From Chrysoperla carnea (taxonomy: Eukaryota > Arthropoda > Insecta > Neuroptera > Chrysopidae): a stretch of 64,000 nt of DNA. Under the pieces are notes generated by a model. It saw nothing but the letters and a program-made list of their open reading frames with translations, ran no database searches and was not told where the DNA came from. Of this stretch, positions 49,861-59,499 are shown one piece after another. The DNA lies in assembly GCF_905475395.1 (NCBI RefSeq), contig NC_058337.1:138515172-138579171 (forward strand), read 5' to 3'. Made by a program: the position numbers and the translations under genes. The number at the start of each line of letters is the position of its first letter. Positions within the stretch are counted from its first letter, which is position 1.

Positions 49861-49944
<84 letters not shown>
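49861..49944. repeat. (TAT)n microsatellite, about 28 units
   Basis: Pure trinucleotide run in the 5' untranslated region of polB. The open frame of Tyr codons over it is not a gene. Confidence 0.95.
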
Positions 49945-49945
<1 letters not shown>

Positions 49946-50082
49946 TTGTTTTTGATATATTTATTATTCTAAACTTAGTCTATATATTTTATAAAAAAAA
50001 CAAATATTACTCATTTGCTAGTTAACTCTAGTGTTGAACGGTTCGGTAACGTATATTTTGCTTATTATTTGAAAATATAACG

Positions 50083-50140
50083 GTAAGTGTAAAATTTTTT
50101 AAATATTATTGTGAAACTTAAATATAATTTTTTTTGAAAG
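50083..50140 (+). other. Probable 5'-UTR intron ending at the polB ATG
   Basis: CG/GTAAGTGT donor and T-rich TTTTTTTGAAAG acceptor directly before ATG 50141. The same layout is in element 1 (about 36078-36135). Inferred from splice consensus only. Confidence 0.4.
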
Positions 50141-53100
50141 ATGGACACCTACGAACAAAATGTTATGCAGACGCTAAACGTGGTACCTCAAGGTGGTAGC
50201 ACTGATATGATGAAGAAAGTGGAGAGAGCGTTGAGGCTCATCAAGACGGTGGAGGAAGCTGAGCGATGGATGATACTTAATAAGCAGAACATCCGCTTAT
50301 TCAAAAAGATGTTGATGTTAAAGAAAGAAAATCCTCTGCGTCTTGAAGCTAATATTGGACTTTGTAAATCATACCAGCGGCAACTTCACCGACTGCGATT
50401 AGATTTAGTTAAGCAAGGTGGTGGTGTCACCAAAAAACAAAATCGACATCTAATCTGGGAGACAATTGAAACCCACCACCAGGGCAGGGTGAAGACTGGT
50501 ATGATTACAAATTTGGATTATAAAGATCCAAATATATTTTTCAACCGGGCATTTCCAATGTTTAGAAGACACGTCCGGCGTGAGCTAGTGAATCATCCCC
50601 TCAAGGTAAGTAAAATTTAAGATTTATAATTTAAATAGTCTAATGAGATTTTATTTCAGGTGTATATTATGTTCACGGGCAATTTCATTAAGCCCAGCAC
50701 CAAAGAGGAGGATTTGAAAACTTTTATAACGTCGGCTAAGGAAATGTATCTGACAACGGACATGCAGGAGTGGTACATTGATCATGTCAAAAACTATTTG
50801 TTGAAAAAATTGGAAGAATTCCAGGAACGCGATAGTGGTTGGGCTCTTGACATGATCATAAATATTCGAGTCCACATGAATAAGTACTCTCCGATCACAG
50901 CTGGAACATTTTGCGAACTACCATCTGCAATTAAATGTAGAAAAGCTGTGATCAATGTCCAGAATGATGACCAACATTGCTTTTTATGGTCGATAATGTC
51001 AGCACTTTACCCGGTTGAAAGGAATCCTCATCGTTTAACTAAGTACCAGCACTATAAATATCATTTAAAATATGATGGATTAAAGTTTCCCATGTCTCTG
51101 GATCAAATTAATAAATTTGAAAAGATGAACCCGCATTTATCGATTAACGTGTACGGCTACAAAGATACGTTTATACATGGTTTGGAAATTTTCCCTGTAC
51201 GCGTTAGTTCGAACACTGCGGGGCAGAAAATTCATCTATTGGCTGTGGAGAATGGGAACAGTCACCACTTTTGCTGGATAAAAAATTTAGCAAAGTTGGC
51301 TCGATCGGGTGTAAAGAGTAATAGACATAAAATTTATTTATGTGATCGATGTCTCAACTATTTTGCTACAGAAGTCAAACTCCAACAGCATTCAGTAAAT
51401 TGTGGTGAGCAAGAAGCAGTGCGGGTACGAATGCCTGAAACTGATGACGAGCGGTTCGTTGAGTTCAAAGATTTCAACAGCAAGGAACGTGTTGAGTATA
51501 TGGTGTACGCTGACTTTGAGGCACTATTGGTACCACAACATCATGAAGACATGGAAATGGATCATGGGTCTTATACAAAAAATATTCAAAAACATGTACC
51601 CTACAGTGTAGGTTACTATGTTCATTGTACCCATGATCCCAACCAATCGTTTTATAAGGCATACCGTGGTGCTGATTGTGTCAAGTGGTTTGTTCATGAA
51701 CTGGAACAAGTAGCGTACTCATTAGAGCAAAAAATAAAACACGTTAAACCAATGTATCCGCTCACCGTCGAACAAGAACTGGATTTTATGTCAGCAGAGA
51801 AGTGTCACATTTGTGGTAAAGATTTCGTATCCAATTCCATACGTGTTCGCGACCATTCACATCGCACAGGTAATGCAGGTTATTTATTATTTTTTAGTTT
51901 CATCTAATTTTATATTAATCTATTTTAGGTATCTACCGTGGAGCAGCACACCAATTTTGTAATCTGCATTATCAAGATTCAAGGGTGATACCTGTTGTGA
52001 TGCACAACTTAAGTGGATACGATTCGCATTTTATTATTGAAGCTCTGCTGACGGAAATCGACGGTCAAGTTGATGTGTTGCCCATCAACAAAGAAAAGTA
52101 CATCAGTTTCACAAAGCACGTCTCGGACATTCAATTAAGATTCATTGATTCCTTCCGATTTCTCGCAGACAAGTTGGAAAATCTGGCCTCATATTTAGAT
52201 AATGATAAAAAATCCATTTTACATAAAGAGGTAAATGATAAAAAATAATTAATTTTTAATACAGGGTTGTAATTTGTTTTTTAATTTTTTATAGGTCAGT
52301 AATGATGAACAATTTCAATTGCTAACGAGAAAAGGTGTATTTCCATATGAATACATGAGTAGCTGGGGACGTCTCCAAGAGACAAAATTACCACCAAAGG
52401 AGGCGTTCTACAGTGTGTTAACAGATGAACACATAACGGATGAGGATTATAACCATGCGATACAGGTATGGAACACATTCAATTTACATACACTAGGTGA
52501 TTATTCAGACCTGTATATGAAAACTGATGTGTTACTACTTGCGGATATTTTTGAAAATTTCCGTAACACTTGTATTCATAGCTATAGTCTCGATCCTAGT
52601 CACTATTACACACTTCCTGGCTATACGTGGAGCGCCATGTTGAAATACACCAATATCAAATTGGAATTGTTCACGGATATTGATGACTTGTTGTTTATCG
52701 AGAAAGGAATCAGAGGCGGTGTAAGTCAATGTTCTAATCGCTATGCTAAGGCAAACAATAAGTACATGGAAGAGGGGTATGATAAAACTCAAGAAGATGT
52801 CTACCTTATGTATTACGATGTGGTGAACCTATATGGTGCAGCAATGTGTGGATACCTACCAACAGGAAATTTTAAGTGGGTCGACACACCAAACATCGAG
52901 GATGTTGCAGATGATTCACCAGTCGGGTACATTTTAGAAGTAGACCTTGAAATACCCCAACATCTACATGATAACTTTAGCGATTTACCGCCATGTCCGG
53001 AGACAACGAAACCACCTGGATCAAAACAAAAATATCTTCTGTCAACCCTTTACAATAAGACCAACTATGTCGTGCACTACAGGAATTTAAAACTGTATAC

Positions 53101-54022
53101 ACAACTCGGTGTTAAGGTAACAAAATACCACCGTGTGTTACAATTCGATCAATCTGCATGGTTGAAACCATATATTGATTTCAATACCGAGATGCGCAAG
53201 AACGCCTCAAATGAGTTTGAAAAAGCATTATTCAAACTCATGATTAATGCCATCTTCGGTAAAACCATGGAGAATGTGAGGAAACATCGGGTTGTGTACA
53301 TACGAAAAAATTGGGATGGAAAACATGGTGTGAAGAAATTAATTGCCAAACCCAATTTTCACAGTATGATGGTGCTCGACAATGACGTCAGTATTGTTGA
53401 AATGAAAAAATCACAGATACGTTTCAACAAACCCATCTACATAGGCTTCACAATTTTAGACATATCGAAAACGTTTGTGTATGACTTCCACTACAACTAC
53501 ATGTACCAACGGTACAACCCCACAAATGTCAGGTTATTATACACAGACACCGATAGTCTAATTTATAGCGTGAGAAATACTGACGTCTATGAGGTCATGA
53601 AACAGGATATTAATCGTTTTGATACGGCTGACTATGCACCCGACAACGTCTATGGTATACCACTACGTAATAAGAAAGTCAAGGGTTTAATGTCCGATGA
53701 AAATAATGGTGATGTTATGCTAGAATTTGTCGGATTACGTAGCAAAATGTATGCTATTCGGGTGCAAAATAAAAAAGAGACTAAACGATCCAAGGGTCTC
53801 AAGAAGTCAGCTATCCGAAAACTTACTTTTGAGGACTATAAGCGGTGTTTGCTTGAGAACCGTAACTTTTACCGTGTTCAGCAAAGCATCCAATCCAAGC
53901 GACACCGCTTACATACCATCAAACAGCAGAAAGTGGGCTTATCACCATTTGACCAAAAACGACACATTACTCACAATTCATGTGAAACAAAACCATGGGG
54001 CCACTATAGCATTATTTGTTGA
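50141..54022 (+). CDS. Polinton protein-primed DNA polymerase B, 4 exons
   Basis: Exons 50141-50605, 50660-51869, 51929-52230, 52295-54022 (465, 1210, 302 and 1728 bases, identical in length to element 1); introns 54, 59 and 64 bases in phases 0, 1, 0. The joined frame is 1,234 codons and open. The same domain order and all exonuclease and polymerase motifs as in element 1. Exon 4 differs by few residues, but exon 2 (about residues 200-400) has a cluster of changes. The endonuclease-VII-like Cys/His motif is split by intron 2. Just after the stop there is another donor-like GTAAGT with a TTGTTTCAG acceptor near 54081, perhaps a 3'-UTR intron. Confidence 0.9.
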
Positions 54023-54262
54023 GTGTAAGTATTTTATATTTTATGTTTTTAATATTTAGCTAATTTTTGCTGTTGTTTCAGAAATGTGTCCTGCTGTTGT
54101 TGTGATGATCCTCAAAGTGGTTCGGTATTGTGATAGGTGTACAAACAATTGATAGAGTAGTGCGCATGAACAATTGATAGAGTAGTGGTGGGGGTGTCAA
54201 AAAATTGATAGTTAGGTTGAATTATTATAGAAAACAATTTAGTGTTAGTTTAAACATACAAA

Positions 54263-54712
54263 ATGCAAGACTTTGGTAATCATAATAGTGATAACAACTG
54301 TATTGTTAATATGATTAAAGATAATTGTAGTTTAAGTACTTTAAACAATGTGTTAACAAAGTATTTTAAAACATTGGTTAATATGGCAATTAAATGTGGT
54401 CGACCGGAAACTTTAAACTACCTTATTGATAAGGTAGAACAAATGGACTTAGAAGTGAAATTTTCCCCATCATCAGACGATGAAGACAAACAAAATTGGA
54501 ACTGGATTTTAAAAAATATCCACTCTGGACAAACAGATGGAATTGTAGGACTATCCATTTTTGAACAATCTTACTACAGTGTATTTACATCAAACGAGTT
54601 ATCCGACTATGTTCAAGTGAAAGAAATGACTGAAAATTATCTTATGAAGAAAGATGATGATGATGATGATGATGATGAGGATGATGATAACAATAGACAC
54701 TTTTCAGAATAA
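54263..54712 (+). CDS. Polinton conserved acidic protein (149 aa)
   Basis: Counterpart of 31532-31954, nearly identical except near the end, where a GAT repeat encodes a longer Asp run (about 9 Asp plus EDDDNN). No family recognised. Conservation and position after polB suggest a common function in both elements. Confidence 0.65.
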   Translation: MQDFGNHNSDNNCIVNMIKDNCSLSTLNNVLTKYFKTLVNMAIKCGRPETLNYLIDKVEQMDLEVKFSPSSDDEDKQNWNWILKNIHSGQTDGIVGLSIFEQSYYSVFTSNELSDYVQVKEMTENYLMKKDDDDDDDDEDDDNNRHFSE

Positions 54713-54714
54713 TA

Positions 54715-55370
54715 ATTATAATGTATTTTCGATAATTTATAAATATACATTTTTTAAATATTATTATAATACAACTCTGTTTTTATATGTTATAGATAAA
54801 ATTTTATAATAAATAGTTTTACATCCTTAACTTTTATTTTTAATCATTTAAAACCCTTTTTTTGTTTCATTTTTGTTGGTTGACTTGCGTTTGTCTTTTA
54901 TCCATCTATTAATTTATATTTTATACCAATGTCAACATATAGTAACATGGAATCGGGGTTTTTAGTCATGAAACTTTTAGTTCAGCTTTATAATAATTTT
55001 GTTCTTCTCGGTCCATTTTTATATTTTATTTTTTTCATGAAAAATTGAACTGTTTTATTATGTAAAATAAACTAATATTTATCGTTATTAACTTTTTTAT
55101 ATGATTATCCGCCACAAAGAAATTATCTCATAGCACGTGTCGAATTATTCTTAGACCAAAACTCAGTTGAAACTTATTTTCAATTTTACCGTCAATTGCA
55201 CTCTCTCTTGACACTTCTGCCAGCATGGTGTAATCTGATATTTTTATTTTTATCAAATTAGATAACTCAATACAGATAATGTTACTTGACACTGTTATAT
55301 AAATATGCATGATGAAACTTGTTCGAAGACACCGAATGCCGGTCTAAAATAAAATAATAAGACCCGCGAC
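54715..55370. other. AT-rich interior, no gene seen
   Basis: Follows the acidic protein gene. It starts with the ~90-base region duplicated in element 1, then unknown AT-rich DNA with no convincing frame. Near 55100-55370 it begins to show TIR-like words (CACGTG, GACCGG). Confidence 0.45.
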
Positions 55371-55745
55371 CGGTTGTAAATATTTTTTTAATGAAATAAG
55401 ATGATTCGGCAAATGTAATTTGACACTTTAAATATACATGATAAAATCTAAGACACGTGACCGGATGTTAATATTTTTATAATAGAATATGATGATTCAG
55501 CGATGTAATATGTCACTTGAAATTTACATGATAAAAATCGTTCAAGGACACGTGACCGGATGTTAATATTTTTTTATTGAATCAGCAAATATTTTTTTTT
55601 TTTTTTTTTTTTTTTTTAATGAAATAAGATGAATCAGCAGTGTAATATGACACTTGAAATTTACATAATAAAAATACATGTTTAAACTTGTTTGATCTTA
55701 AAATAATTTTACACGTGTTAGATAATAATTTGCAAGTCTGAACAA
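55370..55745. repeat. Internal copy of TIR satellite units
   Basis: Three divergent copies of the TIR unit core (GACACGTGACCGGATGTTAA, AATATGACACTTGAAATTTA) within the element interior, plus a poly-T of about 26. It suggests an embedded end of another Polinton or an ectopic duplication. Confidence 0.7.
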
Positions 55746-55751
55746 GTCTGA

Positions 55752-55860
55752 ATTTTTAAAATCTATGTATTTTTATTTTTAAATATTTATAATACAACAC
55801 TGTTTTTTTAAATAAGAAACTTACAATAAAAATAATATTTTTACAATGTGAAATTTTTTA
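55752..55860. repeat. Left arm of internal inverted repeat
   Basis: AAATCTATGTATTTTTATTT to AAAATAATATTTTTACAATG is nearly the reverse complement of 58800-58905. The two arms enclose 3 kb with the poly-A, the minisatellites and the PolB and integrase relics. Confidence 0.7.
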
Positions 55861-56550
55861 TTTCATACCACTCTAATTTATTCAAAATTATTATGGAATG
55901 TATCTGGTGTTGTGATTTATCATACATTTATCCTCATTCTTAATTCTGAAAATCATATCGTTAGATTTGTATTTAGAGTCAGTGTGGTGAAATTTTAGTT
56001 CAAAGAACAAAAAAAATATTAAAATTTATGTAAAATTAATAGTTTCTTAGACATTTTTCATCAAAAACATCAAAGTAAACCATTTTTCATGCAAATTTTA
56101 TGTTTCTTCCACCTTATTGTCACTCACAAAAATAATAAGAAACAAATAATCGGGATTTACAACATAATGTATCATTGAAACACAATAGCTACTCCTTTTT
56201 TATGTGAAGTTTTTGTTTTTGAATGTTTTTTGTCATTTGAATAAATAATATGACACAAAACTAGAAAAATTATTACAACCATCAATTACTACCTGTAAAG
56301 TTGTCAATTATGTCTAAATTATTTGCACATTTACAAACTAAATTATCATTGAAACACAGAAAAATGTGGATATTTTGTGGAAAATTTGGGTTTTTTCCTA
56401 ACTTTTTTGTCATTTTAAAAATACTATGAACTGAACTTATGGTAGAATATCAATTTTACCTATTAAGAGGCAACTAAATACCTAAAACACAAATTTATTT
56501 ATATATTTTAATGAAATTTTGTTTTTTTCAACCTAGTATTGAAAACTTAT
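55861..56550. other. AT-rich interior, no gene seen
   Basis: No convincing frame or repeat; about 75-80% A+T with scattered stops on both strands. Not present in element 1. Confidence 0.4.
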
Positions 56551-56551
56551 G

Positions 56552-56605
<54 letters not shown>
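56552..56605. repeat. Poly-A tract of 54 bases
   Basis: Uninterrupted A run followed by a short frame (SNSDRNILIDKLRRLHSTN). It might mark a retrocopy tail or simply a slippage-prone run. Length in the assembly is likely unreliable. Confidence 0.9.
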
Positions 56606-56610
<5 letters not shown>

Positions 56611-56756
56611 TCCAATAGTGATCGTAATATATTAATTGATAAATTAAGAAGGCTACATTCTACAAACATCGGAAGAGAAATACTATCTATAATCCTTTAC
56701 TTGAGGAAAACAAATATAATTAAATAACAAGTTTATAATAACTTTATCAAAAATTA

Positions 56757-57183
56757 AAAAGCCGGAGTAAAATTGGTGAAAGCCGGAGTAAAACCGGAGT
56801 AAAATCGGCGAAAGTCGGAGCAAAATCGGTGAAAGCCGGAGTAAAACCGGAGTAAAATCGGCGAAAGTCGGAGCAAAATCGGTGAAAACCGGAGTAAAAC
56901 CGGAGTAAAATCGGCGAAAGTCGGAGTAAAATCGGTGAAAACCGGAGTAAAACCGGAGTAAAATCGGCAAAAGTCGGAGTAAAATCGGTGAAAACCGGAG
57001 TAAAACCGGAGTAAAATCGGCGAAAGTCGGAGTAAAATCGGTGAAAACCGGAGTAAAATCGGCAAAAGTCGGAGTAAAATCGGTGAAAACCGGAGTAAAA
57101 CCAGAGTAAAATCGGTGAAAACCGGAGCAAAATCGGTGAAAACCGGAGTAAAATCGGCGAAAGTCGGAGCAAAATCGGAATAA
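56757..57183. repeat. CCGGAGTAAAATCGG tandem repeat block
   Basis: The inverted counterpart of 30690-31012 (words CCGGAGTAAAA, TCGGTGAAA, TCGGCGAAAGTCGGAGCAAA). The unique flank at 56690-56756 also matches 31012-31055 in reverse, so the whole segment was inverted as a unit. Confidence 0.85.
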
Positions 57184-57242
57184 AATTGATAAAATGAATA
57201 CATGTATGTAGATCTAATGAATTTTATATAGCAAAATACACC

Positions 57243-57545
57243 TCGTTTTCAACCATTACTCACATGATGATGCTGCATTTGAACATGGGAATATTGTAAA
57301 AGAATCTAATAATATTGGGTTAACAAAAGAGGCTAAGGGAGTTAAAAGGTCGGTTCTTAGTACGAAAATAACATTTGAAGATTAGTTGAATGTTTGGAGA
57401 ACTTTAAAGAGATATCGGTTAATCAAAATCTTATTAAATCTGAAAAACTTAAACTTTATACTCAAACTCAAACAAAAATTGCTCTTAGCCTTTATGATGA
57501 CAAGCGATACATTATACTTGGTTCCTATAATACACTACCTCGGGG
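57243..57545 (+). pseudogene. C-terminal relic of a different Polinton PolB
   Basis: Reads HDDAAFEHGNIVKESN, EAKGVKRSVLSTKITFED, frameshift, then NQNLIKSEKLKLYTQTQTKIALSLYDDKRYI and LGSYNTLPRG. This aligns in pattern with the C-terminus of the intact PolB ([37 protein letters not shown]) but is clearly another lineage. The rest is replaced by minisatellite. Confidence 0.7.
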
Positions 57546-58508
57546 TCTGGTCTGTATCTGTTTAATACTGGTTTTGGCCTGTTTAATACTGGTCTGTATC
57601 TGTTTAATACTGGTTTTTGACCTGTTTAATACTGGTCTGTATCTGTTTAATACTGGTTTTGACCTCTTTAATACTGGTTTTGACCTGTTTAATACTGGTC
57701 TGTATCTGTTTAATACTGGTTTTGACCTGTTTAATACTGGTCTGTATCTGTTTAATACTGGTTTTGACCTGTTTAATACTGATCTGTATCTGTTTAATAC
57801 TGGTTTTGACCTGTTTAATACTGGTCTGTATCTGTTTAATACTGGTTTTGACCTGTTTAATACTGGTCTGTATCTGTTTAATACTGGTCTGTATCTGTTT
57901 AATACTGGTTTTAACCTGTTTAATACTGGTCTGTATCTGTTTAATACTGGTTTTAACCTGTTTAATACTGGTTTTGACCTGTTTAATACTGGTTTTGACC
58001 TGTTAAATACTGGTCTGTACCTGTTTAATACTGGTTTTAACCTGTTTAATACTGGTTTTGACCTGTTTAATACTGGTCTGTATCTGTTTAATACTGGTTT
58101 TGACCTGTTTAATACTGGTCTGTATCTGTTTAATACTGGTCTGTAGCTGTTTAATACTGGTCTGTATCTGTTTAATACTGGTCTGTATCTGTTTAATACT
58201 GGTTTTGACCTGTTTAATACTGGTTTTGACCTGTTTAATACTGGTCTGTATCTGTTTAATACTGGTCTGTAGCTGTTTAATACTGGTCTGTATCTGTTTA
58301 ATACTGGTCTGTATCTGTTTAATACTGGTTTTAACCTGTTTAATACTGGTTTTGACCTGTTTAATACTGGTTTTGACCTGTTAAATACTGGTCTGTATCT
58401 GTTTAATACTGGTTTTAACCTGTTTAATACTGGTTTTGACCTGTTTAATACTGGTCTGTATCTGTTTAATACTGGTTTTAATCTGTTTAATACTGGTCTG
58501 TATCTGCT
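57545..58508. repeat. 21-bp minisatellite, about 46 units
   Basis: Unit CTGTTTAATACTGGTTTTGA plus C with GTCTGTAT variants, the inverse of 30263-30690. Blocks of several units are themselves repeated (for example 58080-58250 against 58250-58400), showing recent expansion. Confidence 0.92.
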
Positions 58509-58695
58509 TACAAACCCAAGAACATATTTACTAAAGGACTACAACAACGATGATATAAAGGGTGGTTTTATGCCGAAGAATTACAAAAAGTTTACGATCC
58601 AAACATTTATTTAGTGGAAAAGGTCTTAGCTCCAAATTTAAAGTCCGGTGGTTAGGGTTCGACTCTTTACATGACTCATATATTGATAAAAAATA
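58509..58695 (+). pseudogene. Integrase tail and chromodomain relic
   Basis: TNPRTYLLKDYNNDDIKGGF, one base missing, then AEELQKVYDPNIYL and VEKVLA, then stops. The region joins the integrase core to its chromodomain in Polintons. It is more complete at its left than the copy at 31065. Confidence 0.65.
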
Positions 58696-58799
58696 GTCTC
58701 CTTTTATAGTGGAACGTTTTTGCGAACATACTTGTAACAAACAAAAATTTGTCATAGTGGACCGCTTTTGTGAACATACTTGTGATTTATAAAAAAATA

Positions 58800-58905
58800 A
58801 AAAATTTCACATTGTAAAAATATTATTTTTATTGTAAGTTTCTTATTTAAATAAACAGTGTTGTATTATAAATATTTAAAAATAAAAATACATAGATTTT
58901 ATAAA
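58800..58905. repeat. Right arm of internal inverted repeat
   Basis: AAATTTCACATTGTAAAAAT to AAATACATAGATTTTATAAA, reverse complement of 55752-55860 with few differences. Related sequence also follows the integrase remnant in element 1 (31310-31360). Confidence 0.7.
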
Positions 58906-59000
58906 ATGATTTTTTATTCAGAAATTTCTGATGTATTTAATACAAAACGTCTGTTGTATTAGAATTACCCATGGGATTAATTCGCTTGGTTGATCAGGCT

Positions 59001-59330
59001 CTATTTGTTCAACATTGGGTTGATCTGGTTGCCATCTTCGTTAACATCATCTTCGAATAGGCGCAGCGTTAATTGGTGACTTCTTCCAATTTTCTCCTCC
59101 ACCCTCAAATACCCCGGTTTTGTGTTAAATAATTTAATCATGTTGTCCGTCAACACTGCAAACCTAGATGGTAGAAAAACTCCCTCGTTTTCTGTACCAT
59201 CTAGGCTTATATCCAGTAAAACTTTTATTGATGGCCCATGTATCGTTAGAATCCGCTCCATTTTTAGTATTTTTAATTTTTTTTTCAGTGGCAAGTCGTC
59301 CATTTTTATGCATGGTCGCACTCTATTCAT
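59001..59330 (-). CDS. Polinton small protein, variant copy (109 aa)
   Basis: Counterpart of 27440-27802. The N-terminus lacks about ten residues (MNRVRPCIKMDD) and the C-terminus after LFEDD is different (NEDGNQINPML). The core is the same. TATA-like sequence lies just upstream near 59390. Function unknown. Confidence 0.6.
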   Translation of the reverse strand: MNRVRPCIKMDDLPLKKKLKILKMERILTIHGPSIKVLLDISLDGTENEGVFLPSRFAVLTDNMIKLFNTKPGYLRVEEKIGRSHQLTLRLFEDDVNEDGNQINPMLNK

Positions 59331-59499
59331 TTTGATTAATATTATGAATATTTAATGAAAACTGATATTACCGTAATGTCGAGCGCCTTTTTTATATGAT
59401 TACCACCACTCCAAAAATCCCCCACCAGCAGAAATTATTATCTAACACGTGTAAAATTATTTTAAGATCTAATGCGATTCAAACAAGTTTAAACATGTT

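Noticed and set aside
49774-50025. Poly-Tyr open frame
   Set aside because: It is translation of a (TAT)n microsatellite in a 5' untranslated region.
57394-58384. Long frames across the minisatellite as a membrane or secreted protein
   Set aside because: The reading depends only on the 21-base unit; the start is a PolB relic. Kept as a repeat, with the coding question raised as a finding.
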